DNA of 64,000 nucleotides, from the NCBI RefSeq assembly GCF_018224885.1, contig NZ_JAGTXB010000012.1, forward strand, positions 62,001 to 126,000, given 5' to 3'. Under the pieces are notes generated by a model. It saw only the letters and a program-made list of their open reading frames with translations. It did no database searches and was not told the origin of the DNA. The position numbers and the translations under genes are program-made. Positions 8,606 to 16,881 of the stretch are shown here, one piece after another. Source of the stretch: Chitinophaga hostae. GTDB taxonomy: Bacteria > Bacteroidota > Bacteroidia > Chitinophagales > Chitinophagaceae. Each line of letters begins with the position of its first letter. Within the stretch, counting starts at the first letter, position 1.

Positions 8606-8952
8606 ATATGATTAAAAACGAGGTGTCACCAGGATACCGGTCAGGTAATTATTAATCTGAATTTCCAGTTATGAAAAGCCTACTTGTAGCGGCCTTAAGA
8701 GGCGGGTATGGTGGTTTTATGTGCCTGGCCACGTGAAAAAATTATCTTGTAAACCAAACTAAATCAGCATTACCATCGTTCGTCAGCGAAGCATCAATTC
8801 GCTGACCGGGCAAACAGATCTTTTTACAGCCATATTTTTTTATTAACAGTGACAATTTATAACAATTATGATGTGCAACGCGGTTGTACCTGTATCGTTT
8901 TAGTGAAGTAGTCTTTAACCAAATATCAGTCTTTAACCAAAATTTTTCCGTT
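8606..8952. other. Intergenic region between fecR and susC, with hairpin and direct repeat
   Basis: No gene is visible. The stretch holds an 8-bp stem-loop (arms 8782-8789 and 8799-8806, 9-base loop). Just before the susC start it holds a 14-bp direct repeat, AGTCTTTAACCAAA, at 8910-8923 and 8928-8941. A 20-codon open frame at 8671-8733 has no recognisable features. The region probably carries the sigma-dependent promoter and leader of the susC/susD transcript. Confidence 0.5.
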
Positions 8953-11900
8953 ATGAAATTTGGATCTCTATGGCATTGCCTGAAGGGAGCGGCCGGCCTG
9001 TGCCTTGTACTGAGCGCCATCACTTCGCCCTTGCGTGCGCAGGATGCAATGGCCAGCATCCAGGAACAAAGCCACCAGGAGCGCGGCAGAAATAGTCCCC
9101 CCGAGGCAGGCAGAACACAAATGATACCGCTGAAGGATGCCCTGGAAAAAATTTATACAAAGTATCAGCTCCGGATCGGACTAAATGAAAAGTATGCGAA
9201 AGACGTTTATCTGTCCGACAAAGTATTAAAAATGGATGCTGAGAAAGTATTGCCATTTTTAGAGAAAGTATTGCAGGGACATAGTCTTACCTTAAATCCT
9301 ATAGGACCATCACAGTATGTGATTACGCCTGCTCCAACCCGGCCCGCCCCTCCGCCGCCCAAACCGGCAGTAAAGCTGAAAGTGTCGGGTATAGTGAAAG
9401 ATAAACTGGGGGCCGCATTGATGGGCGTAACTGTAAAAATACAGGGAACGCCCACAGGCACTACCACCAATGAAAAGGGCTACTATGAACTAGATGTGGA
9501 ACCGACCGACGTGTTGGAGTTTTCCTACATTGGTTATCAATCTCAACAGATAACCGTCAGGAATAAAGTAGATATCAATGTAGAAATGCTGGCAAAGGAG
9601 GGAGGGCTGAATGAAGTAGTGGTAGTAGGATTTGGCGCCCAAAAGAAAATCAGCCTGGTAGGTGCGCAGTCAACTATTAAACCCGAGGAACTGAAACTGC
9701 CGGTAAGGAGTCTCACCAACGCGCTGGGAGGCCGCCTGGCAGGTATCGTAGCAGTACAAAGAAGCGGTGAACCCGGTTATGATGGCTCCGATATCTGGAT
9801 ACGCGGTATCTCTACTTTTGGCTCCAGTCCCCGTGGTCCGCTTGTCATCGTAGACGGAGTACCCGATCGTAGTATCAATGACCTCGACCCAGAAGATATC
9901 GCCAGTTTTACCGTATTGAAAGATGCCTCTGCCACAGCGGTATACGGCACCCGCGGCGCCAATGGCGTAATCCTGGTGAATACCAAATCCGGTAAACCCG
10001 GAAAGCCGCAAATCAACATGGAAGTAAACCAGGCGATTACAAAATTTACACAACTGCCTAAGTTTGTAGATGCGCCGACCTTTATGAAATTATATAATGA
10101 AGGGTTGCAGATGAGAGGACGAACACCTCTTTATTCAGACGAGCGTATACAAAAACATGCTTCCGGTGAAGACCCGGATCTCTATCCTAATGTAGACTGG
10201 TTCAATGTATTGTTTAATAAGTGGGGTCAGAGCAGAAGGGCCAACCTCAATGTAAAGGGAGGTTCCGAATTTGCTACCTATTATATTTCCGCGGGTTATT
10301 ATTCGGAAGTAGGTATGCTGAAACGCGATCATGTACAATCTTATAACTCAGATATTAAACTGGACAGGTATAATTTTACAACAAACGTAGATGCCAATAT
10401 TACCAAAACAACCAAACTTGAATTAGGTGTAAACGGTTTTATCATTAACAGCAACTATCCTGGCATTGGTACCGGTTCACTCTTTAACCTGGCTACACAG
10501 GTGCCGCCCCATCTCATACCGCCACAGTATTCCAACGGGCAATGGCCTAAAATACCCGGTGGCAGCTATCCCAGCCCTTATCGCAATCTTACACAATCCG
10601 GGTACGCCACGGAATACCGCAATACGATCCGCTCCAATATCAGGCTCCGGCAAAATTTCGATTTCATCCTGAAAGGGTTGTCATTTACCAGCATGTTTGC
10701 CTTCGATGCTTACGGCTGGAATAATCTTAACAGGAAAAGAGAAGTACAAACCTATTATGCCAGCGGACGCGATTCGGCAGGCAACCTGATTACAAAAATT
10801 GTGGACCCGGGATCCAATGTATTAGGATTTGATGTTTCAAGAGGTGGCAACCGCCGGTTTTATACAGAAACCGCGTTGAACTATGCCAACAAATTCGGCG
10901 ACCATGATGTATCCGGTTTACTGTTGTACAATCAGTCAGATTACATCGACGCTGATGCCGGTACCCTGATATCCTCCATTCCTTATCGTATCAGGGGTTT
11001 GAGTGGAAGGGCCACCTATGGCTATAAAAACCGCTATTTTGCGGAGGTCAATTTCGGTTATAACGGTTCGGAGAACTTTACCCCTAATAAACGCTATGGT
11101 TTGTTTCCTTCCTATGGTGTTGGCTGGGTAGTATCCAATGAAAGCTTCTTTGCCCCCCTGAGTAATGCCATCAGCTATTTAAAACTCCGCTATACCTATG
11201 GTTTATCCGGAAACAGCAATACCGGATCAAGGTTCCTGTTTCTTACCAGGATAAAGAGTGATGGCGGTTTGGGTTATACTTTTGGCGTACCGGGTAATAC
11301 TACCGGCTACGGCGGATTACAGGAAGATCAGATCGGATCTGAAGTGAGCTGGGAAACCGGTAAACGCCAGAACCTCGGTATTGAAATAAAAGCATTGCAC
11401 GATGATTTGTCATTGATCGTGGAGTTATTCAAGGAGCGCAGAACGGGTATCCTGCTGAGGCAATATGATATCCCTTATGCCTCCGGTTATACTACCGATA
11501 ATATCCCTTACAGGAATATAGGTATCACAGAGAATAAAGGAATTGACATAACACTTGATTATAACAAATCATTTTCCCAGCAGTTTTGGGTGGGCTTCAG
11601 GGGAAATTTCAACTTTAATATTAACGAGGATGTGTATGATGGCTTACCACCATGGCAATATCCGTGGCTGAACCGTACCGGTCACCCTATAGATCAGCGC
11701 TTCGGTTATGTAGCCCTGGGACTGTTTGCTGATTCTTCCGAGATCATGAAATCACCTAAACAGGCAGGAGATGTGCGTCCCGGAGATATTAAGTATAAAG
11801 ATCTGAATGGCGATGGACTCATCAACAGCTATGATCAGCAGGCCATAGGATACGGCTCCGTACCACGTATTGTATACGGTCTCAACTTCAGCGTTGGCGT

Positions 11901-12357
11901 GAAAGGTTTTGACCTGAGCCTTTTCTTCCAGGGTGTTGCGATGGTTGATTTTATGTATAGCGGAGGTCATGCCACCAATCCATTTTACGAGGGACCTACC
12001 ATTGGTAACCTATATACTGTAGCAACAGACCGCTGGACGCCGGATAACCCCAACAGCAGGCCTTTTTATCCACGCATGTCGACCCGGCAGGATATCACAA
12101 CCAATTATTATGAAAGTACCTGGTGGCAGAAACGGGCCGACTATATCCGGTTAAAAAGTGCGGAACTCGGCTATACTTTCGGCGGCAACAGGTTACAGCG
12201 TTTCGGGTTGAAAAGTGTACGCACGTATATAAACGGAACAAACCTGTTCACCATTTCTCCCTGGAAAATATGGGACCCGGAACTGGGCGATGGCAGGGGC
12301 ACCGCTTATCCTAACACTACTTCATTCAATTTTGGTATCCGCGCCAACTTCAAATAA
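8953..12357 (+). CDS. SusC/RagA-like TonB-linked outer-membrane transporter (first locus)
   Basis: The ATG at 8953 gives a clean signal peptide (residues 1-31, ending LRAQ) and 1134 residues. Domains in order: a secretin/TonB N-terminal (STN) domain at about 60-128, a proline-rich linker (PAPTRPAPPPPKP), a carboxypeptidase-regulatory-like beta domain at about 140-212 (LKVSGIVKDKLG), a plug domain at about 228-350 with VIVDGVP and ATAVYGTRGANGVILV, and a 22-strand barrel ending in aromatic-rich FNFGIRANFK. The STN domain marks it as a signalling receptor that talks to the FecR protein encoded upstream. It forms the outer-membrane barrel of a SusCD complex importing an oligosaccharide or other large ligand. 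No glycosidase gene is adjacent, so the substrate is unknown. Confidence 0.95.
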   Translation: MKFGSLWHCLKGAAGLCLVLSAITSPLRAQDAMASIQEQSHQERGRNSPPEAGRTQMIPLKDALEKIYTKYQLRIGLNEKYAKDVYLSDKVLKMDAEKVLPFLEKVLQGHSLTLNPIGPSQYVITPAPTRPAPPPPKPAVKLKVSGIVKDKLGAALMGVTVKIQGTPTGTTTNEKGYYELDVEPTDVLEFSYIGYQSQQITVRNKVDINVEMLAKEGGLNEVVVVGFGAQKKISLVGAQSTIKPEELKLPVRSLTNALGGRLAGIVAVQRSGEPGYDGSDIWIRGISTFGSSPRGPLVIVDGVPDRSINDLDPEDIASFTVLKDASATAVYGTRGANGVILVNTKSGKPGKPQINMEVNQAITKFTQLPKFVDAPTFMKLYNEGLQMRGRTPLYSDERIQKHASGEDPDLYPNVDWFNVLFNKWGQSRRANLNVKGGSEFATYYISAGYYSEVGMLKRDHVQSYNSDIKLDRYNFTTNVDANITKTTKLELGVNGFIINSNYPGIGTGSLFNLATQVPPHLIPPQYSNGQWPKIPGGSYPSPYRNLTQSGYATEYRNTIRSNIRLRQNFDFILKGLSFTSMFAFDAYGWNNLNRKREVQTYYASGRDSAGNLITKIVDPGSNVLGFDVSRGGNRRFYTETALNYANKFGDHDVSGLLLYNQSDYIDADAGTLISSIPYRIRGLSGRATYGYKNRYFAEVNFGYNGSENFTPNKRYGLFPSYGVGWVVSNESFFAPLSNAISYLKLRYTYGLSGNSNTGSRFLFLTRIKSDGGLGYTFGVPGNTTGYGGLQEDQIGSEVSWETGKRQNLGIEIKALHDDLSLIVELFKERRTGILLRQYDIPYASGYTTDNIPYRNIGITENKGIDITLDYNKSFSQQFWVGFRGNFNFNINEDVYDGLPPWQYPWLNRTGHPIDQRFGYVALGLFADSSEIMKSPKQAGDVRPGDIKYKDLNGDGLINSYDQQAIGYGSVPRIVYGLNFSVGVKGFDLSLFFQGVAMVDFMYSGGHATNPFYEGPTIGNLYTVATDRWTPDNPNSRPFYPRMSTRQDITTNYYESTWWQKRADYIRLKSAELGYTFGGNRLQRFGLKSVRTYINGTNLFTISPWKIWDPELGDGRGTAYPNTTSFNFGIRANFK

Positions 12358-12369
12358 AACTGAATCATT

Positions 12370-14190
12370 ATGAAGCAATATATCTTCAAAAAAAATATCC
12401 TGTTACTCCTGCTGTTATTGTCAGCAGCAGGCTGTAAGAAAGGATTTCTCAATACGGTACCTGACAATATCACCACACTGAAAGATGTATTTACCAACAG
12501 GGCCATGACGGAACAATGGCTGGCGCGTATTTACAATCCCATGCCGGATATGTGGAATCAGCCTTACAGCATTCCCTGGACCGGGCAGTGCGACGAAGCA
12601 GATTATGCCTGGGTACAACCCGGTATCAACTCAGGAGCTATTACAGCAGATAATGCCAGTCCTTCATATTGGAACGGTTATTACCAGACCATCCGGCAGG
12701 CGGCCATCTTCCTGAAAAATGCTGACCAGAACAAAGAGATAACCGCCCAACCCGGTGGCGAGCAGTTGCTGAAGCAATATAAAGCAGAGGCACGCTTCCT
12801 GAGGGCCTACTATTACTGGCTGCTGATGCGCCAGTACGGCCCCGTGGTATTAATGGGCGAAGAGCCAAAGGATCCGGAAGACGATTTCCAGATACCAAGA
12901 AGTTCATGGGATGACTGCGTAAATTATGTACTGTCAGAAATGGACAAAGCAATGGCGGATGTGCCGGTACAGCATATGAACCCGGTAGATCCTACGCAGC
13001 CGGACGTAACACAAACAGGTCGTATCACCAAACCGATTATCCTGGCGGTGAAATCGCAGATACTGTTATATAGTGCCAGTCCTTTGTTCAACGGTAACAC
13101 CGAAATGAGCAGCTTTAAGAACATGGATGGCGGTACTTTGTTTAATCCTTCTTTCGACAAGGAAAAATGGAAGAAGGCAGCAGATGCAGCCAAGGCAGTA
13201 ATAGATGTTAACAGGTGGCAATTATACACGGTGGCTGATGCAGACCCATTCCGCGCTGCATTTCTTTCCTGCCGCAACTTATTTTTTGATGGCTGGCAAA
13301 CAGAAGCCATCTGGATCCGTACCAGCTCTGATCACGTAGGTAACTGGGAGCGGCACTGTTCTCCAAGATGCTCCAATGGCGCCGGTTGGAACGGCATAGC
13401 TGTTACCCAGGAAATGGTGGATGTATTCCGTACGGCGAATGGCAAGGCTATTACCGACGCCGGCAGTGGTTATACAGAAGCCGGGTTTACCGATGTGGCT
13501 ACCCCTTATTATGTAAGCGGCACCTCCAATATGTATAATGGGAGGGAGCCCCGGTTTTATGTAGATGTAACCTTTAACGGGTCTGTGATCCCGGTTGTTC
13601 CGGAAAACGGGCAAACCAGGGTGGAGTTTTTCTTTACCGGCAATTCCGGCAAGAACGGCGCGCCGCGCGATTGGCCCAGCACAGGGTATACCGCCCGTAA
13701 AAATATTCACCCCAATACTGATTTCAGAAGCGGCAGAAGTTTTTCACGACCGGCGATGATGATCCGTTTGGGTGAAATTTACCTGAATTATGCGGAAGCA
13801 TTGAATGAATACGAGCCGGGAAATCCCGATATTTTAAAATATTTAAACAAAATCCGTAACAGGGGAGGACTCGCCGACCTTGCTGCGGGCGCCAGCCAGG
13901 CGGAAATGCGCCGGCAAATTCACCTGGAACGCCAGATAGAGCTGATGTATGAAGGCCATCGCTATTGGGATGTTCGTCGCTGGAAAGTGGCGAATACACC
14001 GGAGCAACACCAGGGTGGCCAATTCCATGGGATGAATATTGAGAAGGGATCTTCATTGTCTGATCCTGAGTTCCATAAAAGGATCGTATCCTTTACCAGG
14101 GCTCAATGGGACAATAAGTTTTATTTCTACCCTGTTCCGCAGAGTGAAATTGACCGGAATAAAAAACTGGTACAGGCGCCGGGGTATTGA
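12370..14190 (+). CDS. SusD/RagB-like nutrient-binding lipoprotein (first locus)
   Basis: The 606-residue protein is a lipoprotein: the signal ends LLLSAAGC with Cys22 as the lipidated residue. The SusD fold of tetratricopeptide-like helices is indicated by AEARFLRAYYYWLLMRQYG, LAVKSQILLYSASPLFN and the C-terminal IHLERQIELMYEGHRYWDVRRWK, ending in the conserved FYPVPQSEIDRNKKL-Q-PGY tail. It starts 12 bases after susC and is surely co-transcribed. It forms the lid of the SusC barrel on the cell surface and captures the ligand. Confidence 0.95.
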   Translation: MKQYIFKKNILLLLLLLSAAGCKKGFLNTVPDNITTLKDVFTNRAMTEQWLARIYNPMPDMWNQPYSIPWTGQCDEADYAWVQPGINSGAITADNASPSYWNGYYQTIRQAAIFLKNADQNKEITAQPGGEQLLKQYKAEARFLRAYYYWLLMRQYGPVVLMGEEPKDPEDDFQIPRSSWDDCVNYVLSEMDKAMADVPVQHMNPVDPTQPDVTQTGRITKPIILAVKSQILLYSASPLFNGNTEMSSFKNMDGGTLFNPSFDKEKWKKAADAAKAVIDVNRWQLYTVADADPFRAAFLSCRNLFFDGWQTEAIWIRTSSDHVGNWERHCSPRCSNGAGWNGIAVTQEMVDVFRTANGKAITDAGSGYTEAGFTDVATPYYVSGTSNMYNGREPRFYVDVTFNGSVIPVVPENGQTRVEFFFTGNSGKNGAPRDWPSTGYTARKNIHPNTDFRSGRSFSRPAMMIRLGEIYLNYAEALNEYEPGNPDILKYLNKIRNRGGLADLAAGASQAEMRRQIHLERQIELMYEGHRYWDVRRWKVANTPEQHQGGQFHGMNIEKGSSLSDPEFHKRIVSFTRAQWDNKFYFYPVPQSEIDRNKKLVQAPGY

Positions 14191-14201
14191 GATAGCGGTT
14201 A

Positions 14202-14238
14202 GCCTTTAGCTGTTAGCTTTTAGCAAAATGCAGCGGAG
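14202..14238. repeat. Copy of a dispersed AT-rich repeat directly after a stop codon
   Basis: The stretch GCCTTTAGCTGTTAGC followed by TTTTAGCAAAATGCAGCGGA is nearly repeated at 52392-52426, with single-base insertions and a few transitions. Both copies lie shortly downstream of a plus-strand stop codon. This copy merges into the left arm of the long inverted repeat that follows. Confidence 0.55.
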
Positions 14239-14451
14239 GGGATCGCCTTCGGCGATTATCTTTGACCAGGATTAAGGTGATTAAGATGATTATGATGATT
14301 TTAGCTTTTTCTGATCTATATCTTTATCCTACTGATAAACACTTTAGGAAAAGAAGTAAGTATCTTTCAAAAAAAGAAATAAAATCACAATAATCATCTT
14401 AATCACCTTAATCCTGGTCAAAGATAATCGCCGAAGGCGATCCCCTCCGCT
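14232..14451. repeat. 220-bp long inverted repeat, MITE-like
   Basis: Arms 14232-14293 and 14390-14451 are perfectly complementary over 62 bases. They stay complementary, with two mismatches, to about 71 bases (14302 and 14381). About 78 unrelated AT-rich bases lie between them. Each arm contains a smaller palindrome (GATCGCCTTCGGCGAT). The right arm ends at the base next to the TAG stop of the AraC gene, and the left arm lies 41 bases past the susD stop. No open frame lies inside. The structure would fold into a very stable hairpin in either transcript, so it can act as a two-way terminator between convergent genes. Its form also fits a non-autonomous mobile element. Confidence 0.8.
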
Positions 14452-15291
14452 CTACAGCAAATACATTTTACGATATTGACTAGGCGTTTGCTGCTTTACT
14501 TCTTTGAATTGTTTGCTGAAATGCGCCCAGCTTTTATAGCCACTTTCATAGCAAATATCCAGTATGGGCTGGGTGGAAGCAGTCAGGAGTTTACAGGCGT
14601 GACTGATACGCAGATCTCTCAGGAAGTCAAAATATGTTTTCTTGATATTCTTCTTAAAAAACCGGCAGAAGTTGGGTACGCTCATATTAGCGATGGCGGC
14701 TACCTGGTCAAGGGTTACTTTTTCCTGGTAGTGTTTAAAGGAGAAGTCAATAATTTGTTCGATGACGGGATTTACCACGTTGCCGGTATCGGTAAAGTCT
14801 TCCGTGAGTATTTTATATTGTGCGGACAACCCTATTTTGTGCAGGCACTGCAATAGCAGCATGAGTTTATTAAAACCCTTTTCGCGGTGTATCAGCTGCA
14901 TGCTATCGGCTATTTCCTTTTTCAGGGCTTTTTCCAGTTGTATGCCATTGTTTTTCTGCAGCAGGGTTTGTACCGCTTTCATTTCCGTCATTTGCAGCAA
15001 CCCATCGCCCCAGCAGTTACCGGTGAAATGTATAACCAGGGCGGCTCCCATCATTTTGGGATGATTTTTTCTAAACCAATGCGGCAGGTTACCGGCTATG
15101 AAGAACAGGTCGTTGACGGAATAATCGCATACGCAATCGCCTATCATAGCGGTGCCGTGTCCCTTTTGTATCAGGATCAGTTCATATTCCGGATGTTTAT
15201 GCCAGTTGGTTTCAAACTGTGGTGTTTGGTATACCCGGCAGGCAAAGCTCTGGCTGCTATCATTGGTGATTTTTTGAAGAATTGTTTTCAT
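14452..15291 (-). CDS. AraC-family transcriptional regulator with cupin sensor
   Basis: The 279-residue protein has an N-terminal cupin-like sensor (about 20-110, with WHKHPEYELILIQKGHG and the strand LFFIAGNLPHWF) and a C-terminal AraC DNA-binding domain with two helix-turn-helix motifs. The first is LDQVAAIANMSVPNFCRFFKK. The second is ILDICYESGYKSWAHFSKQFKEV, with the end TPSQYRKMY. It is transcribed divergently from xylA with 137 bases between the starts, so regulation of xylose isomerase in response to a sugar is the natural guess. Many AraC proteins of this shape control pentose or rhamnose genes. Its stop codon abuts the long inverted repeat. Confidence 0.9.
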   Translation of the reverse strand: MKTILQKITNDSSQSFACRVYQTPQFETNWHKHPEYELILIQKGHGTAMIGDCVCDYSVNDLFFIAGNLPHWFRKNHPKMMGAALVIHFTGNCWGDGLLQMTEMKAVQTLLQKNNGIQLEKALKKEIADSMQLIHREKGFNKLMLLLQCLHKIGLSAQYKILTEDFTDTGNVVNPVIEQIIDFSFKHYQEKVTLDQVAAIANMSVPNFCRFFKKNIKKTYFDFLRDLRISHACKLLTASTQPILDICYESGYKSWAHFSKQFKEVKQQTPSQYRKMYLL

Positions 15292-15380
15292 ATGTCCGTC
15301 AGGTAACCCATTTTATCATGCAAAATGCTAAATTTTACTAAATATTGATAAGATAGCATATTTTCTTTCAAAAATAGCGG

Positions 15381-15411
15381 TTGATAACTTTTTAAATTCA
15401 GGCAATATTTG
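15381..15411 (+). promoter_or_regulatory. Likely xylA promoter
   Basis: TTG at 15381-15383 and AATATTTG at 15404-15411 are 20 bases apart, close to the Bacteroidota -33/-7 pattern (TTG, TAnnTTTG; one mismatch in the -7 box). The xylA start is 18 bases downstream, implying a short leader. Binding sites for the divergent AraC regulator are expected just upstream but cannot be assigned by eye. Confidence 0.4.
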
Positions 15412-15428
15412 CTTAATAAAACACGATT

Positions 15429-16757
15429 ATGAAAGTAGTTACAGGAAAGAAAGAATTCTTCGGTGGCATTTCCGCCATCCAGTTTGAAGGTCCGGGTACA
15501 GATAATCCTTTGGCTTATCGTTGGTATGATGAAAACAAAATAGTAGCCGGCAAACCTATGAAAGAGTGGTTGCGTTTTGCGGTTGCTTACTGGCACTCTT
15601 TTAACGGAACCGGCGCTGATCCTTTTGGTGAAGCAACGCATATTTTTGAGTGGGATAAGAACGCCGATCCCATTGAGCGGGCGAAAGATAAAGCAGATGC
15701 TGCTTTTGAAATGATCACCAAGCTTAACCTGCCTTACTACTGTTTCCACGATGTAGACGTGGTGGACTATACAAACAATATTGAAGACAATGAAAAGCGT
15801 CTTCAAACGCTGACGCAATACCTGAAGCAAAAGCAGGAGGAAAGCGGCGTTAAATTATTATGGGGCACTGCCAACCTGTTCAGTCATCGCCGTTACATGA
15901 ACGGAGCAGCTACCAACCCGGATTTTCATGTACTCACTCATGCGGCTGCACAGGTGAAAGCGGCCCTGGATGCTACCATTGCACTCGGAGGTGAAAACTA
16001 TGTATTCTGGGGTGGCCGGGAAGGCTATATGAGCCTTTTAAACACCAATATGAAGCGGGAGAAAGAGCACCTGGCCAGGTTCCTGCAGGCGTCAAGAGAT
16101 TATGCCCGCAAAAATGGCTTCACCGGTACTTTCTTTATTGAGCCTAAGCCTTGCGAGCCTACCAAACACCAGTATGATTATGATGCGGAAACAGTGATCG
16201 GCTTCCTGCGTCAGTACGATCTGCTGAACGATTTCAAACTCAACCTTGAAGTGAACCACGCTACATTAGCAGGGCACACTTTCCAGCACGAACTGCAGGT
16301 AGCAATAGATGCCGGTTTGCTTGGAAGCATGGATGCCAACAGGGGCGACTATCAAAATGGCTGGGATACCGACCAGTTCCCGACCAACCTCAACGAACTC
16401 ACCGAGGCCATGCTGATCATCCTCGAAGGCGGCGGATTTAAAGGCGGCGGCATCAACTTCGATGCAAAGATCAGGAGGAACTCTACTGATCCGGCTGATC
16501 TTTTCCACGCTCATATCGGCGGGATAGACACCTTTGCACGCGCCCTCATTACAGCTGATGCCATCCTGGAGAAAAGCGCTTACCGGAAGATCCGCCAGGA
16601 GCGCTATGCTTCTTTCGATAGCGAAGCGGCAAAAACTTTTGAAGCAGGACAGGCTACACTTGAAAGCCTGCGTGCGTATGCCGTTGCTAATGGAGAACCA
16701 GCGGTAACGAGCGGCAGACAGGAATTCATCGAGAATATTATCAATAATTATTTGTAA
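15429..16757 (+). CDS. xylA: Xylose isomerase
   Basis: The 442-residue protein matches class II xylose isomerases in length and motifs: YYCFHDVDVV with the catalytic histidine near residue 102, VFWGGREGYMSLLNT, FIEPKPCEPTKHQYDYD, the metal-binding LEVNHATLAGHTF and DANRGDYQNGWDTDQFP. It converts D-xylose to D-xylulose in the cytoplasm using two divalent metals. A xylulokinase gene, the usual partner, is not in the window. The gene stands alone between a divergent AraC gene and a convergent susD, with its own terminator. Confidence 0.97.
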   Translation: MKVVTGKKEFFGGISAIQFEGPGTDNPLAYRWYDENKIVAGKPMKEWLRFAVAYWHSFNGTGADPFGEATHIFEWDKNADPIERAKDKADAAFEMITKLNLPYYCFHDVDVVDYTNNIEDNEKRLQTLTQYLKQKQEESGVKLLWGTANLFSHRRYMNGAATNPDFHVLTHAAAQVKAALDATIALGGENYVFWGGREGYMSLLNTNMKREKEHLARFLQASRDYARKNGFTGTFFIEPKPCEPTKHQYDYDAETVIGFLRQYDLLNDFKLNLEVNHATLAGHTFQHELQVAIDAGLLGSMDANRGDYQNGWDTDQFPTNLNELTEAMLIILEGGGFKGGGINFDAKIRRNSTDPADLFHAHIGGIDTFARALITADAILEKSAYRKIRQERYASFDSEAAKTFEAGQATLESLRAYAVANGEPAVTSGRQEFIENIINNYL

Positions 16758-16778
16758 CCTTTTTGTGAAGGTATGGTC

Positions 16779-16812
16779 AACTCCGCCGGTTAAAAACCGG
16801 CGGAGTTTTTTT
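16779..16812 (+). terminator. Rho-independent terminator of xylA
   Basis: An 11-bp GC-rich stem (arms 16779-16789 and 16797-16807, centred on CTCCGCCGG) closes a 7-base loop and is followed by a run of seven T. It is 22 bases after the xylA stop. Confidence 0.92.
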
Positions 16813-16826
16813 GTGTATTATATTAA

Positions 16827-16870
16827 CCGGGGGCTCTTTTGCGCGCTATAACAGCACGCCGCGCCCCCGG
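16827..16870. terminator. Possible terminator hairpin between xylA and the second susD
   Basis: Arms CCGGGGGC (16827-16834) and its complement (16863-16870) form an 8-bp GC stem with a 28-base loop, 12 bases past the minus-strand susD stop. No T-run follows on the minus strand, so its terminator role is uncertain. Confidence 0.35.
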
Positions 16871-16881
16871 TAATTTATGGA

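Noticed and set aside
8671..8733. 20-codon open frame before the first susC
   Set aside because: Too short and featureless to call a leader peptide.
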